Assembly: GCA_963832965.1 (NCBI GenBank)
Contig: CAWHVW010000001.1
Location: forward strand, 62,001 to 126,000
Source of the DNA: CAWACP01 sp963832965
GTDB lineage: Bacteria > Acidobacteriota > Terriglobia > Bryobacterales > Bryobacteraceae
Length of the DNA: 64,000 nucleotides
Direction: 5' to 3'
In this document: positions 55,451 to 63,576 of the stretch, piece after piece
Position numbering within the stretch: the stretch's first letter is position 1
How the letters are laid out: every line of letters begins with the position of its first letter
Made by a program: the position numbers and the translations under genes
Notes under the pieces: model-generated
What the model was told of the DNA's origin: nothing
The model's input: the letters and a program-made list of their open reading frames with translations, nothing else
The model's database searches: none

Positions 55451-56272
55451 TTACTTCTTGATGACGCGGGTGTTGCAAATGCGGTCGTGCAAACCGCGCT
55501 TCTCGTCGTCGACCCCGGCCATGATGTACCCGATCCCCAGCGTCCACGCCGACAATTGCTTGGCGAAATAGCGCCCAATCGCCAGTCCCCATCCGGGGCG
55601 CGTGCCGTCCGCGCGAATCACTTCCAGGGAGAGCACCAGCTTGCCCGGCGTGCCGCCCTTGTGCACCAGAAACCAGGCTTCATACGTCATGGCGATGGCC
55701 ACGTTGATCAGCATCATGATGGCAAAGATGCCTATCGTGCCCCCCAGAACCGCCGCCTGATTGCCCACCGTGCTCATTCCGACAATGGCCAGTTGGAAAG
55801 GAATATTGATAATTGCGCCGGCGATGCCCAAAATAATGCCGTCAACAATCACCGCCACAACACGAATCCAGAACCCCGCGAACTCGCGTCCCTGATGCGC
55901 CAGGCCGCCCGGCAACGCGCCTTCCCGCAGCCGCTGCATCATGACGTCTTTGCAGGTTGCGCACACCATGGTGTTGCCAATCTGCAGCAGGTCGCCGGGG
56001 GGGAAAGGCTTGCCGCACTGGTTGCAGAAGCGCACCTGCGCCTGGGGTTGGGGCTGGAGTTGCTCGGGAACAGGCGCCAGTTCCACGGGAATTGCCGCCG
56101 CCACGATCACTGGCGCCGCCGGCTGCACCGTCCCAAAAGGCGCCCAGTTGGCCATCCCGGCGTGCCACACCAAAGTGGTCGCGGCGATTCTGCCGGATGT
56201 CACCAGCGCGTCAAATTCGGCCTGCGTCACCGGACCGAATTGTTGCCGACCGTCCGAGTAATACCAGTCCAT
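55451..56272 (-). CDS. GYF_2- and RDD-domain membrane protein
   Basis: This 273-residue protein has an N-terminal GYF_2 domain (MDWYYSDGRQQFGPVTQAEFDALVTSGRIAATTLVWHAGMANW), a proline-rich linker, a zinc ribbon (FCNQCGKPF and CATCKDV) and an RDD domain with about four membrane segments ending in GLHDRICNTRVIKK. The start is put at ATG 56272 where the GYF_2 domain begins; GTG 56314 is possible. It begins the zinc-ribbon set, 118 bp after the DoxX gene. Confidence 0.82.
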   Translation of the reverse strand: MDWYYSDGRQQFGPVTQAEFDALVTSGRIAATTLVWHAGMANWAPFGTVQPAAPVIVAAAIPVELAPVPEQLQPQPQAQVRFCNQCGKPFPPGDLLQIGNTMVCATCKDVMMQRLREGALPGGLAHQGREFAGFWIRVVAVIVDGIILGIAGAIINIPFQLAIVGMSTVGNQAAVLGGTIGIFAIMMLINVAIAMTYEAWFLVHKGGTPGKLVLSLEVIRADGTRPGWGLAIGRYFAKQLSAWTLGIGYIMAGVDDEKRGLHDRICNTRVIKK

Positions 56273-56358
56273 AAAGGGTGGGAATCTCGGTCCATCATAC
56301 CCGAACCGAGCCACCCGCGTGCATCTGCCCTGTGATCAGACACTGCCGCCTTGTGCGC

Positions 56359-56382
56359 GTGGGGCAGGGCCATGCCCTGCCT
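56359..56382. repeat. Family 1 repeat between DoxX and GYF_2-RDD genes
   Basis: GTGGGGCAGGGCCATGCCCT followed by GCCT lies right after the DoxX gene stop (minus strand) and may form the end of the RiPP transcript or reduce read-through into the next gene set. Confidence 0.8.
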
Positions 56383-56389
56383 CGGTACG

Positions 56390-56863
56390 TCACCCAGGTC
56401 GCCGCCTGGTAACCCACCGGTCCACCAGCGTGTCCAGCGCGAACCGGCCCGGTCCGAAGATCAGAATCAGCAGGGACGCGCAGAGAAACGTGCAGGGCGC
56501 CGCCCCGGTCCATTTGTCCGGGTCCGAAAGAAAAGCCAGGAAAGCGGTGCGGTCCGCCGTGATGTAAGCAACCAGCATGTCGCCCACGAACAGCAGAGAC
56601 ACCAGCCGCGACGCCAGACCCACCGCCAGCAGAAAGCCGCCCACCAGTTCCAGCCCGGACACAAAATCGGCGTTCAACCCCGGAGCGGGAATGCCGAGGC
56701 TGGTGAAGAACTGCGTCACCCGCTCCAGGTGCTGCAGCTTGCCCCAGCCGGTTTGCATAAACTGCCATCCCCAATAAAGGCGGACAACCAGCAGCAGCTC
56801 GGGCTGAAAAGCCGATGCCACCTTAACCAGCAGCCGGTACAGCTTGCTTACGACGTCAATCAT
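56390..56863 (-). CDS. DoxX-family membrane protein of the bufferin-like cluster
   Basis: This 157-residue protein has four membrane segments and the DoxX pattern (ELLLVVRLYWGWQFMQTGWGKLQHLERVTQFFTSLGIPAPGLNADFVSGLELVGGFLLAVGLASRL). DoxX-like proteins are the usual fourth member of DUF692/DUF2063 clusters such as Haemophilus hvfABCD. ATG 56863 lies 8 bp after the DUF2063 stop. Its task, perhaps redox or membrane transfer of the modified peptide, is unknown. Confidence 0.85.
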   Translation of the reverse strand: MIDVVSKLYRLLVKVASAFQPELLLVVRLYWGWQFMQTGWGKLQHLERVTQFFTSLGIPAPGLNADFVSGLELVGGFLLAVGLASRLVSLLFVGDMLVAYITADRTAFLAFLSDPDKWTGAAPCTFLCASLLILIFGPGRFALDTLVDRWVTRRRPG

Positions 56864-56871
56864 GCGGCGGT

Positions 56872-57735
56872 TTACGCTCCTTCGTTCGGGCGGCAGAGCC
56901 AGCCCAACTGTGCCCATATGGCGAACCAGCGTTCCAGCAGGGGAGAAATTTCCTCCGCGGGCCGGTCGCTCCCGGCGAAAGCGGCCTCGATAGCCTCGCC
57001 GATCGGCCTCGCCTGCGTCACCGCCTCGAGCAAAAGGAACTCCTCGCGCGCCAGCCGCCGATAATACACCATGAAGTCCACGCGGTGCACGGCGACAAAG
57101 ATTTCTTCGGCCTGTACGTGGACCGCGTTCCGGCGTCTGCCGCCCGCGCGATTCATGCTCACCGCATTGCTGGCCGTGCCGTGCGCTTCGGAATCCGCAT
57201 TCACGCGGATCCGCAGGTTGTCCACCGGGTATCGCAGGTGCAGCAGGCGCACGTAAGGCTGCAGGCCGGCGCGGAAATCCGGGCCGAGTTCCAGCAGATC
57301 CTCCGGCCCCAGCACTCGCGCGGCGCCGTTGTCGAAGGCTTCAATGTGCGCCCATTCAAGGCGCACCATATCCAGCGCCAGCTCGGGCGCGCGGCCGGCG
57401 TATTCCGGATGATTCCGCAGCCACTCCTCCAGCCGCGACCCCAGATTTCTCAGCGTAAACGACTGCGACGGGCATTCGGCGATGTACGCGCGCGACAACC
57501 GCTCAAACGCGCGTTTCCCGGTGATCGCCCGCAGGCCCGGAAAATCTTCCGCGAACGCATCCAGAACGCGATACCAATACTGCCGGTTGTAAATTTCCAG
57601 CCGTTCCAGCGCCGTCAACCGGTCGTTCGGCTTGACGAAGTCCACGTCCCTCGGCCGGTTCCGCGTGTTGTCGTCCGCCGTCAGCGGGCGCATCACCGCG
57701 GCGCCCATGCGTTGTTGCAATTCCTGCAACGTCAT
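56872..57735 (-). CDS. DUF2063 protein, partner of the peptide-modifying oxygenase (BufC/HvfC-like)
   Basis: This 287-residue protein has the DUF2063 N-terminal domain (MTLQELQQRM to DRLTALERLEIYNRQYWYRVLDAFAEDFPGLRAITG) and a C-terminal domain (about 150-285). In bufferin and oxazolin systems this protein binds the precursor and the DUF692 oxygenase. The ATG overlaps the DUF692 stop in an ATGA, in agreement with complex formation. Full length for the family. Confidence 0.9.
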   Translation of the reverse strand: MTLQELQQRMGAAVMRPLTADDNTRNRPRDVDFVKPNDRLTALERLEIYNRQYWYRVLDAFAEDFPGLRAITGKRAFERLSRAYIAECPSQSFTLRNLGSRLEEWLRNHPEYAGRAPELALDMVRLEWAHIEAFDNGAARVLGPEDLLELGPDFRAGLQPYVRLLHLRYPVDNLRIRVNADSEAHGTASNAVSMNRAGGRRRNAVHVQAEEIFVAVHRVDFMVYYRRLAREEFLLLEAVTQARPIGEAIEAAFAGSDRPAEEISPLLERWFAIWAQLGWLCRPNEGA

Positions 57736-58580
57736 AGGGCCGCCACCGCGGAAACCGGGATGTGCCGCTCGGCTTTGTGCGCCTCGGCGTGAACCTCCTC
57801 GAACGAAGGAATGTGATCGTCCCATTCCAGCAGCGTCGCCGTGGGTCCGGCCCGCCGCACCGCCAGTTCGTAGAGCTTCCACACGGGGTCGATCACTGGA
57901 TGGTCGTGCGTATCCAGGATGTACTTCTCGAACTTCGAATGACCGGCGATGTGTATCTGAGCGACGCGCTCGGCGGGCACCATGTTCACGTATTCGCTCG
58001 GATCGAAGCCGTGGTTACGCGACGAGACATAAATATTGTTCACGTCCAACAGGATTCCGCAGTCGGCGCGCTCCGCCACCTCGTTCAGGAATTCCCACTC
58101 GGTCATTTCGGAGACGTGAAATTCGGCGTAGCTGCTCACGTTCTCCACCGCAATCGGGGTCTCCAGAAAATCGCGCGCCTCGCGGATTTTTCGCGCGGTG
58201 ATTTCGGCCGCCTCGAACGTATAGGGCATCGGAAGAAGATCGTGCGTGTATCGTCCGTCCACGCTTCCCCAGCACAGATGATCGGTGAGCCAGGGCGTCT
58301 TCGTGCGCCGGACCAGCGCCTTCAACCGCCGCAGGTGTTCCCGGTTCAGCGGATCGGCCGAGCCGAAGTACATGGAGACTCCGTGCTGCACCACGCGGTA
58401 TTGCTCGAGAATCTGGTCGAGCACCGCCAGCGGACGTCCCCCGTCCACCATGAAGTTTTCGGAGATGATCTCAAACCAGTCCACCACCGGCTTGTGCTCG
58501 AAAATGTGCTGGTAGTGGGGGATGCGCAGACCGATGCCGATGCCGTAGTCGGTGAATCCGTTGAATCGGTTCGCGGGCAT
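57732..58580 (-). CDS. DUF692 multinuclear non-haem iron oxygenase (BufB/HvfB-like)
   Basis: This 282-residue TIM-barrel enzyme of the MNIO family has the expected metal-ligand set in order: E41 (ISENF), H66 (QHGVSM), D100-H101 (LTDHLCWG), E146-N147 (VENVSSYAEF), D179 and N181-N182 (LLDVNNIYVSSRNHG), H210 and H214 (QIHIAGH), D223-H227 (DTHDH) and E252 (LLEWDDH). Related enzymes turn Cys residues of a precursor into oxazolone- or thiooxazole-type groups that bind copper. It lies 70 bp after the Cys-rich precursor gene and is coupled to the DUF2063 gene. Confidence 0.93.
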   Translation of the reverse strand: MPANRFNGFTDYGIGIGLRIPHYQHIFEHKPVVDWFEIISENFMVDGGRPLAVLDQILEQYRVVQHGVSMYFGSADPLNREHLRRLKALVRRTKTPWLTDHLCWGSVDGRYTHDLLPMPYTFEAAEITARKIREARDFLETPIAVENVSSYAEFHVSEMTEWEFLNEVAERADCGILLDVNNIYVSSRNHGFDPSEYVNMVPAERVAQIHIAGHSKFEKYILDTHDHPVIDPVWKLYELAVRRAGPTATLLEWDDHIPSFEEVHAEAHKAERHIPVSAVAAL

Positions 58581-58650
58581 GAATGTCCAGTGAGAAATGA
58601 GGCCGGAACCAGCCGGCTCCGGCCCCTTTTGGAGTGCTTATCGATACCAG

Positions 58651-58953
58651 TCAGGCTTTGGAGCCGTCGGTGGCGCAGCCACCCTTGCCCTTACACGAGT
58701 TCTTACCTTTGCAACCGTTGTCGCCCGTGCTGCAGCCGCCCTTGCCCTTGCAGGAGTTCTTCCCCTTGCAGGCGTGCTTATCTGTGGTGTCGTCGTGCAC
58801 CACGGAGCCGGCCAGCAGGCCCGCAACCGCCCGCGACGAAGTCACGCTCGAACCCGCGTTCGTTGTGGTCATGGCGTTCACACGCGTCATCGTGCCGCCA
58901 AGCAAACCCGTGAAAGCGGCCGTAAGTACCAGAGAACTCTTCGAAACTTTCAT
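58651..58953 (-). CDS. Secreted Cys-rich precursor peptide of the bufferin/oxazolin type
   Basis: This 100-residue protein has a signal peptide (MKVSKSSLVLTAAFTGLLGG to NA, cut near residue 27). Its C-terminal part has six Cys at 62, 68, 74, 81, 87 and 93. They form two perfect copies of CKGKNSCKGKGGC separated by STGDNG. GAGGAG lies 9 bp before the ATG. A signal peptide on a peptide next to a DUF692 enzyme is the known pattern of bufferins, which protect cells by binding copper outside the cytoplasm. That it is modified by its neighbour is inferred from the cluster. Confidence 0.88.
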   Translation of the reverse strand: MKVSKSSLVLTAAFTGLLGGTMTRVNAMTTTNAGSSVTSSRAVAGLLAGSVVHDDTTDKHACKGKNSCKGKGGCSTGDNGCKGKNSCKGKGGCATDGSKA

Positions 58954-58978
58954 GGAACAAATCTCCTCAATTCTTTTC

Positions 58979-58990
58979 GTAGTCGACTAC
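58979..58990. promoter_or_regulatory. Perfect 12-bp palindrome upstream of the precursor gene
   Basis: GTAGTCGACTAC is its own reverse complement and lies 25 bp before the start codon of the precursor gene, in its leader. It could be an operator for a dimeric regulator of the copper-related operon, but no second copy and no neighbouring regulator gene support this directly. Confidence 0.4.
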
Positions 58991-59375
58991 CTGGTCCCCG
59001 GTCCGGCGCTGAGTGAGAACCGGTACCAGGTGCCCGCATTGTCCTATACGGGACGCGCGGATGCAACGGATGTTACGCCCGCACCTTCATATTCGAACCA
59101 TCTTCGCATCGGGTTACGCTGCCGGCGCAAAGATTCTCCGGCCTGGACCCCATTGTGTCAGGTGAATCACATGCCCGATCGTTCGCTGCCATGCTATCCG
59201 GCCATCGGGATTCCCCGAGAGGCAAACCGGTGGCGTTGGCGGATTTGTCCGCAACCTCTCTGGCTCGTGGTCCATCCAAAACGCACTTGGCCCTGTTTTT
59301 TTCCCGCGATCGAGTGGGAAAGACAACCCAGCAGCCTCGCTTCGTCGCGCGGGTTGGTTAGCCCTCCGAAAGCCA

Positions 59376-59411
59376 GAGCAAATTACAAGTGTCCGGAGCA
59401 AGTTACAAGTG
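59376..59411. repeat. Short direct repeat, possible mobile element scar
   Basis: GAGCAAATTACAAGTG (59376-59391) and GAGCAAGTTACAAGTG (59396-59411) differ by one base and stand 4 bp apart in a gene-free stretch. Similar closely spaced AT-rich repeats occur at the ends of some insertion sequences, but no transposase remains here. Confidence 0.4.
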
Positions 59412-59706
59412 CATGGAGTAGCCGGATTTACCCACAGCACGCGTGTGCCCGCTCCCGCATCCGGAGCGCCGTGGCGCCTCGCCGGCCTGACCGGGCTCCC
59501 GGGCGGCTCAAGATCAGCTTCGACAGTCCCGCCCACGAGTGGCTGCGCCGTCCTCTGCGTTCGCTGCTGGAGAAGACCTTGTCGGGCCAGCCACCCCGGG
59601 CTGTTCCAGCCTGGCGGGATGGATGGGTATCTGTGGGGCCGCCGTACCCGGCGCGCGAATCCGGCTATTATCTGTGGGGATTGATCCTGTTTCTGTGGAT
59701 GAAGAC

Positions 59707-61533
59707 ATGGAAAATACAGACGAGCGCGGTACCCGTGGCCGACTCCCGGCTTTCCGTGGCCGTTCCGGCTGGTACTTAGCCGTTCTGCTCCCCGCCGCCG
59801 CGGTGTTCCTCGGCGGCATCTTCTCCCCTCCTTCGCTGATGGACGACGTGGACGCCGCCTATGCGCAGATCGCGCGCAACATGCTCACCTCCGGCGATTG
59901 GGTGACCCCCCGTCTGGATGGCGTCGCCTTTCTCGAGAAAGCGCCTCTGAACTTTTGGGCAACGGCGGGCTGCTACAGTGTTCTGGGCGCTCACGACTGG
60001 GTGGCGCGCTTACCAGTGGCGCTCTCGTCCATCGCTCTCTGCCTGCTCACCGCGCTGTTCGGCGCGTGGGCTTTCGGGAAGCGTGCGGGCGCGTTTGCCG
60101 GGTTGTGCCTGGCCACTTGCGTGGGCCTCTTTCTTTTCACCAGGGTTCAAATTCCGGACGTCATGCTCACCCTCACCACGGCGCTGGCCATGTGGGGATT
60201 TCTACGCGCTCTGGATGAAAGCGAGGCCCATCCGCGCCCGTGGGCGGCGGCCATGGCCGTCAGCCTGGGCCTTGGCCTGCTCTTGAAAAGCCTGGTGGGA
60301 GCGCTGTTCCCGGTGGCCGCCGGGCTTATTTATCTCGGCCTCACCGGGCAGTTGTTTTCGGCGCGGGCGTGGCGCCGGCTTCGCCCGCTCAGCGGGATCC
60401 TCATCGTGCTCGCCATCGCCGTTCCCTGGCACGTTCTGGCGGCCATCCGGAATCCGCCGCTGTTCGCTCTGACCATGCGCAGCGCGCCTGGCGAGTATCA
60501 CGGGTTCCTCTGGTTCTTCTTCGTCAACGAGCAGCTTCTTCGTTTCCTGAACATCCGTTATCCGCGGGATTACAACACCGTGCCGCGCGTGTGGTTCTGG
60601 CTGTTCCATCTGATCTGGCTGTTTCCCTGGAGCGTGTATTTTCCGGCCGTCTTCACATTGTCCTTCCGGCCCGTGGACCGCGCCGGACAAACCCGGCTGT
60701 TGGCGCTCTGCTGGGCCGGCTTCATCCTGGTCTTCTTCACGTTTTCGACAACCCAGGAATACTATTCGATGCCCTGCTATCCGGCCCTCGCGCTGCTGCT
60801 CGGCTCGGCCATCGCGGCCGGCGGGGCCTGGATTCGCCGGGGCACCCGAGTGCTCACCGTGATCGCCGCCGCTGCCGCCGTTGCCTGCTTCGCCCTGGCC
60901 GTCGCCGTTTGGAACTATCCCACGCCTGGCGACATTTTCAGCGCGCTATACACCCGCCCTGGCACTTACACTCTTTCGCTGGACCATATCCTGGACCTCA
61001 CTCTCCCCGCCTTCGCATACCTTCGTGTTCCGCTCATGGTAGCGGGCTGCGCGTTCCTGATCGGCGTCGTGGGAACCCTCCGGGCGGCAGGCCGGCCCGT
61101 TTTTCTGGCCATCGCGCTAATGATGGTGTTGTTCATCCACGCGGCCCGTCTGGCCCTCGTCGTGTTCGATCCGTATCTGTCCTCCCGGCCGCTGGCGGAG
61201 GCGCTGCTGCGGTCGCCCGATGGAAAGCTGATTGTGGATCACCACTACTACACGTTTTCGTCGATCTTTTTCTACACCAATCGCACCGCTCTATTGGTCA
61301 ACGGCCGCAGAAATAACCTGGTCTACGGGTCCTATGCGCCTGGCGCTCCGTCCGTGTTTATAGACGACGCGCGATTCGCGGATTTATGGCGCGGGAGCGA
61401 GCGCTGGTACATCGCCGCCGAAGAAACAGCCCGGCCGCGTCTGGAAAAACTCGTGGGAAGCGGCTTGCTGACCACGGTGGCCAGCAGCGGCGGCAAAATG
61501 TTGCTGACCAATCACGCGCTGGGCGAGCGATAG
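59707..61533 (+). CDS. ArnT-like membrane glycosyltransferase
   Basis: This 608-residue GT-C family protein (glycosyltransferase 83/39 type) has about eleven membrane segments. The first periplasmic loop has SPPSLMDDVDAAYAQIARNMLTSGDWVTPRLDGVAFLEKAPLNFWATA, matching the catalytic Asp and the PP-rich region of ArnT. Such enzymes move a sugar from undecaprenyl phosphate to lipid A or another acceptor in the periplasm. The acceptor and sugar are unknown. ATG 59707 is chosen because upstream codons are not family-like; GTG 59695 is possible. A hairpin closes it at 61545. Confidence 0.88.
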   Translation: MENTDERGTRGRLPAFRGRSGWYLAVLLPAAAVFLGGIFSPPSLMDDVDAAYAQIARNMLTSGDWVTPRLDGVAFLEKAPLNFWATAGCYSVLGAHDWVARLPVALSSIALCLLTALFGAWAFGKRAGAFAGLCLATCVGLFLFTRVQIPDVMLTLTTALAMWGFLRALDESEAHPRPWAAAMAVSLGLGLLLKSLVGALFPVAAGLIYLGLTGQLFSARAWRRLRPLSGILIVLAIAVPWHVLAAIRNPPLFALTMRSAPGEYHGFLWFFFVNEQLLRFLNIRYPRDYNTVPRVWFWLFHLIWLFPWSVYFPAVFTLSFRPVDRAGQTRLLALCWAGFILVFFTFSTTQEYYSMPCYPALALLLGSAIAAGGAWIRRGTRVLTVIAAAAAVACFALAVAVWNYPTPGDIFSALYTRPGTYTLSLDHILDLTLPAFAYLRVPLMVAGCAFLIGVVGTLRAAGRPVFLAIALMMVLFIHAARLALVVFDPYLSSRPLAEALLRSPDGKLIVDHHYYTFSSIFFYTNRTALLVNGRRNNLVYGSYAPGAPSVFIDDARFADLWRGSERWYIAAEETARPRLEKLVGSGLLTTVASSGGKMLLTNHALGER

Positions 61534-61544
61534 CGGCAGCCGAA

Positions 61545-61565
61545 GTGGGGCAGGGGCTGCCCCAC
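61545..61565. terminator. Hairpin between convergent genes (family 1)
   Basis: GTGGGGCAG, loop GGG and CTGCCCCAC form a perfect 9-bp stem between the stop of the ArnT-like gene and the stop of the ROK gene. It should end transcription from both sides. The left arm is the family 1 consensus. Confidence 0.75.
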
Positions 61566-61617
61566 CTTCGTCGCCCGGAAATCATCGAATGCTCCGTGTA
61601 GTGGTGCAAGGAAATCT

Positions 61618-62847
61618 CTATGCCGGGACTTCGCGATTGGTGCCGAAGTCGTTCTGAAGCACCAGTGCCACTGTTCCGCGCAGGCGATCCATGCCGTCGT
61701 CGTGCGCGCACACCACCAGCGGCGCGTGCCCTCCCGGCAGGGCCTGAGCATGCATTTCCGCTTCGATCACCGGACCGAAGTGACTCCACGAACGGGTGAG
61801 GTCGCCCACCATTACGATTCGTTCCGGGGCTAATCCGGCCACGATCATGCGCATGCCGCGTCCCAGGTAGTGAGCCATCCGGTTGAGTGCCCGGGTGGCG
61901 CGAGAATCGCCGTGGTCGGCGCGCCGCAGCAAATCGAGGAAGGTCAGATCGCCGCCGCTCCTGGCGGACTCGAAGTAATAGCGCAAAGCCGCGCTGTTGG
62001 AGGCGAACACTTCCCAGCACCCGCGGCCGCCGCAACCGCAAAGGGGTCCTTCGGGATCGATGGATACGTGCCCGAACTCGCCGGCCATCCCATGCTGGCC
62101 GCGCACCAGCCGCCCGTTGAGGAATACGCCCGCGCCGATCCCCTCCGAAACGGTGATCACTACAAGGTTGCGGCTCTCCACGTGGTCGAACCAGACCGCC
62201 GCCAGCACACAGGCGTTCGCGGCGTTCTCCAGCTCAACGCTGAGTCCGGTGGCGCTGGCGATGGGAGTGCGCATGTCCAGCCCGGACCATTTGAGATTGG
62301 GCGAAAACGCCAGACGATTCGACGCCTCGTCCACCCGGCCGGGCACGCTGATCCCGATTCCTTCGATCTTCTTTCCGCCGCAGCCGCGGATGACTGTTTG
62401 GATGCGCTCGATGAGCCGGCTCATGGCCAGGCGGGGATCGGCGGGGGTGGGCATGGTTTCCTGCGCCGTGAACTTTCCGTTCGCGTCAGAGACGGCCACG
62501 GTGATCTGGGTGGGGCGAAGATCCACCCCGATTATGACCCGTTCGTCGTTCAGGCGAAGGAACGTCGGGCGGCGGCCTCGCGGCAACCGGCCGGTGGGAC
62601 CTTCCACCACCCACTGCTCCTCGATCAATTGCTCGACGATCAGCGAGACCGTACTCCGTTGCAAACCGGACACGCGGGCCAGGTCGGCGCGGGAGATGGG
62701 GTGGCGCATGCGAATGAGGTTTAGAATGATCCGCCGGTTGATGTCCCGCGCCACTTCGCTGGACGCCGGCTGGATTCGCCCCGGGCCGGAGGCCTGCCTC
62801 TTGCGCTTTGCGGAGCCACTTGCCAACTCTTGTCTCCCCCATCCCAT
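61618..62847 (-). CDS. ROK-family transcriptional regulator (NagC/XylR type)
   Basis: About 409 residues. The N-terminal winged helix (RDINRRIILNLIRMRHPISRADLARVSGLQRSTVSLIVEQLIEE) binds DNA. The C-terminal ROK domain has VIIGVDLRPTQITVAV, the sugar-binding GEFGHVSIDPEGP and the zinc motif CGCGGRGCWE. Such repressors answer to a sugar or sugar phosphate; the target genes are not known and no catabolic gene is adjacent in this window. The ATG at 62847 is assumed; 62895 is possible, and neither has a clear ribosome site. Confidence 0.88.
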   Translation of the reverse strand: MGWGRQELASGSAKRKRQASGPGRIQPASSEVARDINRRIILNLIRMRHPISRADLARVSGLQRSTVSLIVEQLIEEQWVVEGPTGRLPRGRRPTFLRLNDERVIIGVDLRPTQITVAVSDANGKFTAQETMPTPADPRLAMSRLIERIQTVIRGCGGKKIEGIGISVPGRVDEASNRLAFSPNLKWSGLDMRTPIASATGLSVELENAANACVLAAVWFDHVESRNLVVITVSEGIGAGVFLNGRLVRGQHGMAGEFGHVSIDPEGPLCGCGGRGCWEVFASNSAALRYYFESARSGGDLTFLDLLRRADHGDSRATRALNRMAHYLGRGMRMIVAGLAPERIVMVGDLTRSWSHFGPVIEAEMHAQALPGGHAPLVVCAHDDGMDRLRGTVALVLQNDFGTNREVPA

Positions 62848-62965
62848 GACGCTGGCGGCTCCGTGAGGGCCGTCGAGCAACCAGTCTAACGCCATTCCGG
62901 CGACGACACCGGTCTAAGGTAAAACACCTATGTCATGAGTTGCCCGGGAAGCCGAATTACTAGTC

Positions 62966-63487
62966 ATGAGGCTTGCCTTTTTCACCCTCGCAACTCTGAC
63001 ATGCGCTCTCGTAGCGGTTCCCAAGGTGTTCGCACAGGGCGCCGTTGTCAGCAGATTCAGTTTCAACGAACCGGCTCAGTTCACGGACGTAAGCTGCGTC
63101 GGTGACGCCGACAGCAAACCGCTGCGCGGCGAGCTCAACTTCGACGCATCGACGAATGTCCGATGCGAGTCGGCGGATGGCGCCGGATTCACCATTCCTT
63201 ATGCCGCCGTCACCAGACTGGTCCTGCATGAGGGAGAGAAGGCCGACACCAGCAGCCGGTTCAGCTTCCATGAACTTCTGCCGCGCCGGGACGTGCTGAA
63301 GACGTTCGCGACGGATCGGTATCTGACCATCTACTTCAACGACGGCGACGGCCACGCGCGGTCATCGGTGGTTCGTCTGGACAATAAGGACTGGCAGATG
63401 GTTCTGGCCGTCGCACAGAACAAGACGGGCCGGACGTTGGAACAGAACGTTCACGGCGAAAACTGGAAGTGGGGCGGAAACTGGTAA
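62966..63487 (+). CDS. Secreted protein of unknown function
   Basis: This 173-residue protein has a clear signal peptide (MRLAFFTLATLTCALVAVPKVFAQ, probably cut after Ala-Gln or just before). The mature part has two Cys (VSCVG and VRCES) and a charged, beta-rich composition ending ENWKWGGNW. A KTFATDRYLTIYFNDGDGHARSSVVRLDN stretch gives no match to a named family. It is divergent from the ROK regulator with a 118-bp gap. A role in the cell envelope is only a guess. Confidence 0.7.
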   Translation: MRLAFFTLATLTCALVAVPKVFAQGAVVSRFSFNEPAQFTDVSCVGDADSKPLRGELNFDASTNVRCESADGAGFTIPYAAVTRLVLHEGEKADTSSRFSFHELLPRRDVLKTFATDRYLTIYFNDGDGHARSSVVRLDNKDWQMVLAVAQNKTGRTLEQNVHGENWKWGGNW

Positions 63488-63538
63488 GCTCCAGCCGCTC
63501 GCGCGGCCCGGCCGCGGTTTGTGGGTACGCGAGATAAC

Positions 63539-63561
63539 CGGGAACAAACCGCCCGTTCCCG
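63539..63561. terminator. Small hairpin between two secreted-protein genes
   Basis: CGGGAAC, a 9-base loop and GTTCCCG form a perfect 7-bp stem in the 89-bp gap between 62966-63487 and the last gene. There is no T run, so it may be a weak terminator or a leader element. Confidence 0.4.
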
Positions 63562-63576
63562 TCGTATCAGGCAGGC

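Larger units (their letters stand above)
58954..59706. other. Gene-poor 753-bp region between divergent units
   Basis: No credible gene is seen; short open frames on both strands lack family marks and ribosome sites. The part next to 58954 is the leader of the bufferin-like operon with a palindrome at 58979. The middle has a short direct repeat at 59376-59411. The part up to 59706 precedes the glycosyltransferase gene. It may hold remnants of a lost element. Confidence 0.5.

Noticed and set aside
59155..59361. Small open frames in the 59-kb gap as genes
   Set aside because: No ribosome site, no family resemblance, and similar frames exist on both strands as expected for GC-rich DNA.
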